This document shows, piece by piece, positions 11,283 to 17,425 of a stretch of DNA of 17,425 nucleotides. Position 1 is the first letter of the stretch, and every line of letters begins with the position of its first letter. The position numbers were made by a program, and so were the translations under genes. The notes below the pieces were generated by a model that was not told the DNA's origin, made no database searches, and saw only the letters and a program-made list of their open reading frames with translations. The DNA comes from Caldifarciminota bacterium (GTDB lineage Bacteria > Hydrothermota > Hydrothermia > B15-G9 > WFZT01): contig JALSOD010000035.1 in assembly GCA_026986655.1 (NCBI GenBank), positions 1-17,425 of the forward strand, in the 5' to 3' direction.

Positions 11283-14200
11283 TCACCTTATCACCTCCTT
11301 AAACAATTTATTGAACGTATTATCAGCGGTAATGACGAGTTTGAATGGGTCGTAAGCGACGGGATTGACCTTTACTCCTTTGCGAATGGATTTCCATCCA
11401 AACAATATTTCGTCGAACGATGTTTGCTGCGGGAATTTAGGTATGAAAGGAGGTTTGAATATTACAGGAAAAGCATCTACTGGTGGCACGTTAAGCTCCT
11501 CAGTAACTCTAACGGTCTGCTTTGTTGCTAAGGCGGGAGAAAGAATTTCAGAAGAAGTCGTGCCCGTACTTAGGGCTGGGAGTTCGCCAACATAGGGCTT
11601 GAATTCTTCGAAAGGTTTACTCTCCTCGATTGGCTTAGTCTTAGGCTTAACTTTGACGTTTTCAAATGGTTTGGACATTTCAATGGGTTTAAATTCAACG
11701 TTAATTTTAAAGATATTTTCAGCGATTCTGTTAGCCTTCTCAATATTCTTACCAATTTCTGCCAAACCAACTCCTAAACCGGCACCTTTGCTTATACGTT
11801 CGAACATCTCTTTTACAGGCTTAAGAGCTTCTTTAATCATGTCGGTTATTGGCTTTTCTTCAAGAACTGGATAATCTTCGAGTGGTTTAGTATGTTCTAT
11901 CTCTTCTTTAGGCTTTTCGACAAGCTCAAGCTTCTGCTTGGTTGGTGATTCTTTAGTCTCTTCAAGAATCTTCTTGTAGTCGAGAATAGCCCTCTTACCT
12001 TCTTCTGACTTTAAGAAGTTCTCCCATTCCTTGTTAGCCTTCTCGATCGATTTAAAGTATTCTTCTGGTCTGATTCTACCTCTTTTACCTTCTAAAATCT
12101 CCTTATAATCCAAAATTGCCTTTCTACCCTTTTCAGATTTGAGAAATCTTTTCCATTCTTTATTGGCTTTTTCAATCGATTTAAAGTATTCTTCAGGATT
12201 AATGCTCCCTCCCTCTTGCAGGCTCTTAATAGTTTTTGCAAGCTCTTTTCTGTATTCTTTTGTCATCATTCTTTCGATTGCTTCCTCCTTAGCGGGCTTC
12301 ATTTCGACTTCCCGGATGCTCTCTGTGAGCCTGATCTCCTTCTCCTTGGGGATAAGTTCTTCCGGTTTTACCGTCTTACCTTCGAGTTTTTCAATTTTCT
12401 TTGACTCTTTGAGAATTTCTTTGGTGATATCTGGTCTGAATTTAACTTCGACAATTCTTAATCTTTTAGGAGTTTGAGCTTTGGGAACAAGCTCATCCTC
12501 TACCTTTCTAAGATACCTAACTCTTGGCTCTTCCTCAAAATAAGCTTCTAACCCTTTCTTTACGACCTCATCAGCCTCCTTTAGAACTGAGCTACTTAGT
12601 TTCAATTTCCTTGATGATGCTTTGAACGTAATGCTCTCAACGCCTTCTTGCTTGAACTCTTTATGCAGTTTCTCAAGAACTTTTCTTCGCTCAGAAGGAG
12701 AAGCGATAGTTTCAGCTTTTACGTTAACCATTCTTCCCTCTTTTTCTCCCATTAAGGCAGAAGAGACATCTTCTATTGTTTTGATTTCTTTGACAGGTTC
12801 TGTTCTATGGAACTCTATTTCAGCCTTACCAAGTCCTTTCTTAACTGTTGTGAATACTTCTCCGTGATGTGTCTTCTCTTTAACAATCTCCTTGACTTCG
12901 GCAAGCGTTTTAGCATGCTCTGGAATTTCAAGAGATTCAACGCTCTTACCGAGCTTCCAACGTTTCTCTGTAATTAATTCTACCTTTCTGAGACCTTTAT
13001 TTGTGATATCAAGCATTTCGGTTGGTGTATCAACTCTAAACGCTACTTCGTGTGGTTGTGGCGTTTCTTTTTCGTATTCAATTATTCTTGCACCTTTAAT
13101 TACCGTCTGACGGACCGGAATTACTTTATCAGTAACTTTTGCTATTTTATCAGTTGGGATTTTACTAACTATACTTTCAGCAGCGGGTATCAAGCCTAAA
13201 ATTGCCGCAGATCCTAATAGTTCTGGCCAACTTTCAGCTGTCTTTATTATAGTCTCAGCTGGTTTTGTCAAAATATCATACACAAATGAAGGTGTAGATA
13301 CAACAGCAATAGGTGCTAACACAGCACCATGTGCAATTCTTTCGCCTGTAGTGACTTTACTCATTTTTATAGCTTGTTCGCTTGGAGTTTTAGATATAGT
13401 TCCACTTTCAGTCAGAAGAGTTTGGCTAATTTTAGCTCTTTCTTCTGGTGTTCCGAAAACGAAATTAGTTATTTTTGTAGATATGTCTTCCAACACCTTG
13501 TTATATTTCGCTCCTAAATCTAAGATGTTCTTAGGAATTAGTTCATTAACGGATTTTCCTGTGAAAGCTCTTGTGATTCCACTAACTCCTTCTGTTGCAA
13601 TCAAAATAGCTCCAGCCTTTGCTCGTTCTATTGGATTGGTAGAAGTATCTATTGTTTCTAAGGCATTTAATTCAGCTTCAATCACTTTAGCTTGAGCTTT
13701 TTCCGCAGAGGATAGATTTTCCTTCTTAGGTTTCTGCTTTAGAAGAGCCTCTGTAAAACTGCCAATCTTCAAGCCCTTAACTTCAAGCGTTCCCTTGAAT
13801 TCAGGATGCCTTCTTAGAAACTCCTTAATCCCTTCATCTCCCTTTTCTTCCATTAACTTTTTAAGTTCCTTTTCGTATTCTTTGAGCTTGACTCTTAAGC
13901 CTGTATCTCTACCTTTGAATTGCTTAGGTTCTGATGGCTGTTTTTTAGGTTGTTCTGATGGTTGTCTAGGTTCAAGAATGAGTTTAATCTTACCATTCTC
14001 CCTAATTACATCCTTTATTCGTCTGTTTTTAAGCTCTTTAGCGAGTTCAGGATGCTTTGCTAAAAATTCTGGTAAGCTACCATATTTCCACGAGACGTTT
14101 TCAGGTCTGATGACCTGATATGTATAACCTTGCTCTTTTAACTGTTCAGCTCTAATAAAAGCTTCATCCTCTGTTTCAGCTCTAAACTCTATCTCTTTTC

Positions 14201-14618
14201 CGTCTTTCCAACCCCTGATAATGTAATCGTTCCGTCTATTTCTGACATCTCCCTCGTTAGCCTTATTTAGTTGTTGTATTTGCTCTGGTGTCAAATCGGG
14301 CTGTCTTATTTGTTGCTTGTGTAGTTTGTTGTAGAGTCCAATATCAACCCATGCTTGCAATTCAGGATCGTAGACAACCGATTTAGTCGTGTAAAGATTT
14401 TGCCAAGCTGAACTTGGCTTTACCCATTGTATTTTTACCTTATCACCTTGAATATCCGAAACTACTGGAATAGCTCCTTCCCAATCGTAAATATTTGTTT
14501 TAAAAACATGCCAGCGACCTTCCGCGTCTTGATACCGGTGAACGAAAGGATGTGTTTCTTTCTCTTTCTGAATTTCTTGCTGAATTAGTTGTCTTAATTT
14601 ATTAAAATCGGGTGTCAA
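11283..14618 (-). CDS. Very large helical protein of unknown function (1111 aa); candidate virion protein
   Basis: TTG start at 14618 with GAGGTGA upstream. Residues 1-110 are mixed, with aromatic-rich parts such as DAEGRWHVFKTNIYDWEGAI. A motif like EFLxxHPE occurs near residues 185 and 283. A hydrophobic, possibly membrane-active stretch lies at about 430-495. The rest is charged helices and coiled coil, with an internal 43-residue duplication (808-850 and 851-893). The last 180 residues are Pro-rich with KPxExSKPFE-type repeats and then a compact end. No enzyme motif was seen. A single outsized helical protein in a small-virus structural operon could be a scaffold, internal or genome-injection protein. 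PAV1-type viruses also encode large proteins beside the LamG protein, but homology was not established. Confidence 0.8.
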   Translation of the reverse strand: MTPDFNKLRQLIQQEIQKEKETHPFVHRYQDAEGRWHVFKTNIYDWEGAIPVVSDIQGDKVKIQWVKPSSAWQNLYTTKSVVYDPELQAWVDIGLYNKLHKQQIRQPDLTPEQIQQLNKANEGDVRNRRNDYIIRGWKDGKEIEFRAETEDEAFIRAEQLKEQGYTYQVIRPENVSWKYGSLPEFLAKHPELAKELKNRRIKDVIRENGKIKLILEPRQPSEQPKKQPSEPKQFKGRDTGLRVKLKEYEKELKKLMEEKGDEGIKEFLRRHPEFKGTLEVKGLKIGSFTEALLKQKPKKENLSSAEKAQAKVIEAELNALETIDTSTNPIERAKAGAILIATEGVSGITRAFTGKSVNELIPKNILDLGAKYNKVLEDISTKITNFVFGTPEERAKISQTLLTESGTISKTPSEQAIKMSKVTTGERIAHGAVLAPIAVVSTPSFVYDILTKPAETIIKTAESWPELLGSAAILGLIPAAESIVSKIPTDKIAKVTDKVIPVRQTVIKGARIIEYEKETPQPHEVAFRVDTPTEMLDITNKGLRKVELITEKRWKLGKSVESLEIPEHAKTLAEVKEIVKEKTHHGEVFTTVKKGLGKAEIEFHRTEPVKEIKTIEDVSSALMGEKEGRMVNVKAETIASPSERRKVLEKLHKEFKQEGVESITFKASSRKLKLSSSVLKEADEVVKKGLEAYFEEEPRVRYLRKVEDELVPKAQTPKRLRIVEVKFRPDITKEILKESKKIEKLEGKTVKPEELIPKEKEIRLTESIREVEMKPAKEEAIERMMTKEYRKELAKTIKSLQEGGSINPEEYFKSIEKANKEWKRFLKSEKGRKAILDYKEILEGKRGRIRPEEYFKSIEKANKEWENFLKSEEGKRAILDYKKILEETKESPTKQKLELVEKPKEEIEHTKPLEDYPVLEEKPITDMIKEALKPVKEMFERISKGAGLGVGLAEIGKNIEKANRIAENIFKINVEFKPIEMSKPFENVKVKPKTKPIEESKPFEEFKPYVGELPALSTGTTSSEILSPALATKQTVRVTEELNVPPVDAFPVIFKPPFIPKFPQQTSFDEILFGWKSIRKGVKVNPVAYDPFKLVITADNTFNKLFKEVIR
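11940..12197 (-). repeat. Intragenic tandem duplication (2 x 129 bases, 43 residues)
   Basis: Inside the 1111-aa gene, bases 12197-12069 and 12068-11940 encode two copies of a 43-residue unit beginning PEEYFKSIEKANKEW and containing FLKSE-G-(K/R)-AILDYK-ILE. The proteins are nearly the same, while the codons differ at many third positions, so the duplication is old and kept by selection. Confidence 0.8.
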
Positions 14619-14624
14619 AATATT

Positions 14625-14882
14625 TCACCTCTTTCTCAACTTCGAAAGAGTTATAGCTAAGTTTATCTCCTCTTTTCTTCTCTTCGAAAGCCTTTCATAA
14701 TAGCTCGTGTGCCTTAGCTTTTTCAGACACCTTATGTTTATTTTTCCAGATTTTGTGAACGGTTTTTCATCTGTAACTTTTTCTATTTGCTTAGCATGCT
14801 TCCTTAACCACTTTCTCAATGCTCCCGGCCTTTTTATTGCCTTTTGAATCCAATTCTTACTTTTATTCCTCTTCTTCGCCAT
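14625..14882 (-). CDS. Basic protein with KRPGALRKWLRK motif (85 aa); probable virion nucleoprotein or packaging protein
   Basis: The protein starts MAKKRNKSKNWIQKAIKRPG and continues ALRKWLRKHAKQIEKV, then KSGKINIRCLKKLRHTSYY and a basic C-terminus ending LSKLRKR. The NWIQKAIKRPGAL motif is seen in many small phage and virus proteins of unclear function; this is from memory. About a third of the residues are Lys or Arg, which suggests nucleic-acid binding. It lies between the 1111-aa gene (6 bases) and the 126-aa gene (9 bases), so it belongs to the structural operon. Confidence 0.7.
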   Translation of the reverse strand: MAKKRNKSKNWIQKAIKRPGALRKWLRKHAKQIEKVTDEKPFTKSGKINIRCLKKLRHTSYYERLSKRRKEEINLAITLSKLRKR

Positions 14883-14891
14883 AAAACCACC

Positions 14892-15272
14892 TCATATACT
14901 TATTTGCTTAGGGTTGTGAACACCTGGAGCAGGAGTAGGTGCTGGATTCGGATGTGGAAGAATTCCTCCGCCGCCGTTGTGCAGAGCCATTACTACAACA
15001 TATAGCGCCATCGCCAGTATGAAGAACAGCATTCCCGCGGAAACTAATATTTTCAAATAATCGACCATCTCACGTTCTCTTTCCGCTCTAATTGCTTCTT
15101 CGTACTTCTTGAGCGCTGAAGCTATCATGAACGCATTGTTATTTACTGCCCAGTTATATGCATACTTTGGATTAATCGTAAAAATGAATTCAATCCCTTT
15201 CTCAAGATAATGCTTTACGACCTTGAAAGCTTCCTCAGGTGAAATGCCGTTTTCATGCGATTGCTTCAGCAT
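14892..15272 (-). CDS. Single-span membrane protein with Pro-rich tail (126 aa)
   Basis: The N-terminal 65 residues are soluble and helical (EEAFKVVKHYLEKGIEFIFT and on). A hydrophobic segment at about 73-95 (LKILVSAGMLFFILAMALYV) follows, then a Gly run and a Pro/Ala-rich tail (GILPHPNPAPTPAPGVHNPK). The ATG at 15272 overlaps the TGA of the upstream gene (ATGCTGA), so translation is coupled. No family was recognised; a virion membrane protein is likely. Confidence 0.7.
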   Translation of the reverse strand: MLKQSHENGISPEEAFKVVKHYLEKGIEFIFTINPKYAYNWAVNNNAFMIASALKKYEEAIRAEREREMVDYLKILVSAGMLFFILAMALYVVVMALHNGGGGILPHPNPAPTPAPGVHNPKQISI

Positions 15273-15775
15273 TCAACCACCTCCTTAGAAGAAACCTCTA
15301 CCCTCGTGTATCCTTTCTCGAGGGCCTCCTTAACCTCATCAAAACTAATTCCAAGTTTTTCGAGAAGTGTGATGTCGGCCATCGCCTTTGGATTGATTGT
15401 CTTACCTACACCTCTGTAAGCCAAAAACGTTGGAACACCATCGAGGAATGCTCTATCGTCGTTGGAACTAACGAGATATCCAAGCCTTTTCCTGAGCCAG
15501 ATCCATCCACTCTCAAACTTACCTATAAGTGGCCTAATCGTCCCATCTTCAAACCATATAAGCAAGAGAGTTCTTTTCTTTAGCTTAGCTTCGAAGAGTT
15601 TTAGCGCTGTGGGCGTCATCATTCTTAGCAACCCCATCTGAAAGCTCCCCAGCAACCCTGACATGAACATCAGAAAGAGTCCTATCAATTGTCCTGTGCC
15701 TTTCAAGGCAAAAGTCATCCCGAACCCTACAAGACTCAATATAGCTGGAACTACAATTCCTAAACTGATCAGCAC
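15266..15775 (-). CDS. Membrane protein with C-terminal soluble domain (169 aa)
   Basis: The frame is open to a GTG at 15784, but the GTG at 15775 is preferred. GGAGGTG in the upstream gene is then about 6 bases away, and the start overlaps that gene's stop as TAGTG. Two hydrophobic segments occupy about residues 1-22 (LISLGIVVPAILSLVGFGMT) and 27-50 (GQLIGLFLMFMSGLLGSFQM). A basic soluble domain follows (KLKKRTLLLIWFEDGTIRPL and on) with a mixed alpha/beta pattern ending ISFDEVKEALEKGYTRVEVS. It could lie on the inside face of the envelope and contact the nucleoprotein, but this is only inference. Confidence 0.7.
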   Translation of the reverse strand: MLISLGIVVPAILSLVGFGMTFALKGTGQLIGLFLMFMSGLLGSFQMGLLRMMTPTALKLFEAKLKKRTLLLIWFEDGTIRPLIGKFESGWIWLRKRLGYLVSSNDDRAFLDGVPTFLAYRGVGKTINPKAMADITLLEKLGISFDEVKEALEKGYTRVEVSSKEVVEC

Positions 15776-16260
15776 TACAACCACCTCCTAAACCACCCTT
15801 TTCTTCCTCCTTCACTTCCATTCCCATCAGCTGAGAAGTGTTTGAATTCCTGAATCGTCTTAACTGTCAACTGCAGAATTTGTCCGTATCTCGACTTATT
15901 CAGCCTCAGCTTAGCGTAGAGATGCTTCTGCATCTGTGTTTTGATTATGTGCAAACCCAATCGGTCTATCTCACACGGCCTGAAAGATAGGGCCAATTCC
16001 AAGTCTTCTAAAGCGGATGCAACTAATTCAAGCTGTTTGATCTCTTTCTCTGTTAAATACGTAGATGCAGCATCGAATCCTGTCAAAGCATCCCTAAGCT
16101 GTTTAGGGATGTCGTGCGGGCTCGCAAAATAGAGAGCTACTGAGCCATCTCTCGGTGGACTGATTGGATAATATTGCTGAGACTGTGTAGATTGATGAGA
16201 TGAAGAGCTATTACTTTCTATTTCCTCTTTTTTCTTTTGTGCTCCTTTCAGAAAGTTCAT
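15775..16260 (-). CDS. Soluble helical protein with a Ser/Gln-rich linker (161 aa)
   Basis: A short basic start (MNFLKGAQKKKEEIE) leads to a low-complexity SNSSSSHQSTQSQQYYP linker and a helical domain (about 45-145) with KQLELVASALEDLELALSFR and LGLHIIKTQMQKHLYAKLRL. The end is Gly/Arg/Trp-rich (GRKGWFRRWL). The ATG overlaps the upstream stop (ATGA) and GGAGGTG lies about 9 bases before it. No transmembrane segment was seen. It is coupled to the membrane proteins on both sides. Function unknown. Confidence 0.7.
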   Translation of the reverse strand: MNFLKGAQKKKEEIESNSSSSHQSTQSQQYYPISPPRDGSVALYFASPHDIPKQLRDALTGFDAASTYLTEKEIKQLELVASALEDLELALSFRPCEIDRLGLHIIKTQMQKHLYAKLRLNKSRYGQILQLTVKTIQEFKHFSADGNGSEGGRKGWFRRWL

Positions 16261-16607
16261 ACTCTATACACCTCCTCTCCTTCCTCTACACCTCTCCTAA
16301 CTTGATATGTAATCACATTCCAAAGCTGAAGAATTGTAAAAATCGCAAAAGCTACGAATAGCATCGACAAGACAACTTGTGTAGTGAAATCGAGATAATC
16401 GTAAGTATAAACAACATAGGTTGTGTTAGTAGTCGTATTCACGGTTTGGATATATCCTGAAGGAAAAACAGCAACCCAAGGGCTTAGCACATTAGCTAAA
16501 TTGAAAACAAGCGAAGCAGAGAGCAGGCTAATTCTTCTCGTGTAGCACCCTGTTATATACAATACCAGACCACACCCCATTAAAAAAATAAAAATAAGAT
16601 AATTCAT
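16257..16607 (-). CDS. Membrane protein with three hydrophobic segments (116 aa)
   Basis: Hydrophobic segments lie at about 2-20 (NYLIFIFLMGCGLVLYITGC), 28-50 (LLSASLVFNLANVLSPWVAV) and 77-97 (TTQVVLSMLFVAFAIFTILQ). An NTTTNTT-rich loop sits between the last two, and the C-terminus is acidic (RRGVEEGEEVYRV). GGAGGT lies about 10 bases before the ATG. Its stop overlaps the next start. Probably a virion or assembly membrane protein. Confidence 0.7.
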   Translation of the reverse strand: MNYLIFIFLMGCGLVLYITGCYTRRISLLSASLVFNLANVLSPWVAVFPSGYIQTVNTTTNTTYVVYTYDYLDFTTQVVLSMLFVAFAIFTILQLWNVITYQVRRGVEEGEEVYRV

Positions 16608-16633
16608 ATTTTACGACCTCCTACCCGTCAACC

Positions 16634-16750
16634 TCATACAATATGTATCGTCACACCCCTATGCCTGTGGTGATGCGAGTGGTGATGAGATCTTTTCTTG
16701 TGATGTCTCTTATGTTTCTTCCCCCCATGATGCTTCTTCCTTCTCGCCAA
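16634..16750 (-). CDS. His/Lys/Arg-rich miniprotein (38 aa); candidate DNA-condensing virion protein
   Basis: TTG start at 16750, ten bases past GGAGGTG, and TGA at 16636-16634. Of 38 residues, 13 are His and 13 are Lys or Arg, ending in a short hydrophobic tail (GVTIHIV). It lies in the structural operon immediately after a capsid-like gene (18 bases). Fuselloviruses such as SSV1 carry a small, very basic DNA-binding virion protein (VP2), and this gene occupies a comparable place beside capsid genes. The many His residues would also allow pH-dependent charge or metal binding. No sequence homology with VP2 is claimed. Confidence 0.7.
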   Translation of the reverse strand: MARRKKHHGGKKHKRHHKKRSHHHSHHHRHRGVTIHIV

Positions 16751-16768
16751 ACCTAACACCTCCAAACC

Positions 16769-17263
16769 TTATATCCCAACTCCTCCTCTTCCCCAACCAA
16801 TCAAGAGAGCGATTATGAAACCGGCCGCCATTACGATCGCTCCGATCAAGAACAGTGCTAAAGCGTTCCAACCTGTAGCTCCCATGTTTACAAACGTCTG
16901 ATACGCCTGTCCACCGAGGTATTGATACGTTACATTTACAGGTGTGGCTGTTGCGGTTGCGGATGCTAAAGCACTCCCAGCGATAACGGTGATCGTTCCA
17001 TTCGTGTAGTCGACTGTGTAGTCCGTCCCTTCTTGATATACAGTCGAACCGATCGAAACTATAACCGTTCCCTTCACAATAGGTTTATAACTTAGTTGAT
17101 ATGGCCCAAGAGAAGCAGTAGAGTTAATCGTTATCGTTTCAGAAACTTTCGGAGTTATTAGTTTGACATCTAAGCTATTGTAGAATGCTCCGAAGACGAT
17201 CCCTCCTATCATTAGTATTGCTAAGAAAGTTATTACTGCAATGGCAGTTCTTGCCCCTGTCAT
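16769..17263 (-). CDS. Two-helix envelope protein with inserted beta domain; candidate major capsid protein paralogue (164 aa)
   Basis: The N-terminal hydrophobic segment is about residues 7-28 (AIAVITFLAILMIGGIVFGA) and the C-terminal one is about 135-157 (ALALFLIGAIVMAAGFIIAL), ending GWGRGGVGI. Between them is a beta-rich domain (about 33-125) with GSTVYQEGTDYTVDYTNGTI, a motif common in viral and surface beta domains. The C-terminal end is nearly the same as that of the partial gene at the right edge, so the two are tandem paralogues. Two-helix hydrophobic proteins are the capsid proteins of spindle-shaped archaeal viruses. The extra outer domain is longer than usual for them. AGGGG precedes the ATG. 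Confidence 0.75.
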   Translation of the reverse strand: MTGARTAIAVITFLAILMIGGIVFGAFYNSLDVKLITPKVSETITINSTASLGPYQLSYKPIVKGTVIVSIGSTVYQEGTDYTVDYTNGTITVIAGSALASATATATPVNVTYQYLGGQAYQTFVNMGATGWNALALFLIGAIVMAAGFIIALLIGWGRGGVGI

Positions 17264-17289
17264 AAGCCCCTAAAAATAAATTACTGTGA

Positions 17290-17312
17290 GGAGAGGGTTA
17301 GACACCCTCTCC
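17290..17312 (-). terminator. Hairpin spanning the stop codon, followed by T-rich sequence
   Basis: GGAGAGGG (17290-17297) and CCCTCTCC (17305-17312) form a perfect 8-base stem with a 7-base loop that contains the TAA of the right-edge gene. On the minus strand it is followed by TAATTTATTTTTAG. This may partly terminate transcription or stabilise the 3' end, making the first capsid-like gene more abundant than the downstream genes. Confidence 0.5.
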
Positions 17313-17425
17313 ACCACTTCTTCCCCAAGCAACCAATAGAGCCAAGATGAATCCAGCAGCCATGACAATTGCAGCGATGATGAATAAGTTAAGCGCTGAC
17401 CATCCTGTGTTTAGTGTGTTGGTGA
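17298..17425 (-). CDS. Capsid-like two-helix protein, C-terminal part (N-terminus beyond the right edge)
   Basis: Forty-one residues are visible before the TAA at 17300-17298: TNTLNTGWSALNLF, the hydrophobic segment IIAAIVMAAGFILALLVAWG and the end RSGGEGV. The match to the 164-aa neighbour (GW-AL-LF-I-AIVMAAGFI-ALL--WGR) shows a tandem duplication. Being upstream in the operon and followed by a hairpin, it may be the more abundant capsid protein. The start and total length cannot be seen. Confidence 0.75.
   Translation of the reverse strand, partial: TNTLNTGWSALNLFIIAAIVMAAGFILALLVAWGRSGGEGV

Noticed and set aside
11365..14118. Plus-strand frames opposite the 1111-aa gene
   Set aside because: They are Ser/Leu/Phe-rich antisense images of a Lys/Glu-rich protein, a known artefact.

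Overview
The window looks like part of a mobile element of a hyperthermophilic archaeon, most likely a virus or integrated provirus with a spindle-shaped-virus-like structural module. The archaeal signs are TATA boxes 25-30 bases upstream of apparently leaderless starts, GGAGGTG ribosome-binding sites inside tightly overlapping operons, TTG and GTG starts, ribbon-helix-helix (RHH) regulators and Lys/Glu/Ile-rich proteins. The host could belong to Archaeoglobi or Thermococci, but the sequence alone does not decide this. No integrase, packaging ATPase, tRNA or rRNA was seen.

The left arm (1-6406) is mosaic and regulatory. It holds a minus-strand operon of an RHH protein and a coiled-coil protein (partial at the left edge), a divergent 59-aa RHH gene, a RelB/RelE-type toxin-antitoxin pair, a second plus-strand RHH gene, a membrane-anchored 202-aa protein, a two-helix membrane protein, the N-terminal fragment of an archaeo-eukaryotic PrimPol, another RHH gene and a 281-aa winged-helix protein. 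About 2.3 kb of this arm is non-coding and full of short repeated sites. At least seven distinct site families are visible: TGTGGTATATTT, AACTTTATC, TATATCAGA, GTTAAAG-N4-CTTTAAC, TTACATGTAA, GTTCACAG and GGTAGCGYG. Most lie directly beside a gene for a DNA-binding protein.

The most unusual feature is a modular cassette present twice (about 1042-1330 and 2423-2710). Each copy starts at the stop codon of a small RHH gene and shares a conserved purine-rich/pyrimidine-rich scaffold at an exact offset of 1380 bases. The repeated site inside differs completely between the copies (AACTTTATC versus TTACATGTA). A third array (GGTAGC units, 5182-5585) follows the winged-helix gene. This pattern suggests specificity-swapped centromere, origin or operator modules, each with its own DNA-binding protein.

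The right arm (6407-17425) is one long minus-strand operon, probably encoding the virion. In transcription order it contains two tandem paralogous small two-helix proteins (major-capsid candidates; the first is cut by the right edge), a 38-aa His/Lys/Arg protein, small membrane proteins, a basic 85-aa protein with a KRPGALRKWLRK motif, a 1111-aa helical protein, two 2-TM proteins, a 907-aa secreted and membrane-anchored DUF2341/LamG-like spike candidate, more membrane proteins and a set of small soluble proteins at the 3' end. Most genes overlap or lie within a few bases, and many ribosome-binding sites sit inside the upstream gene.
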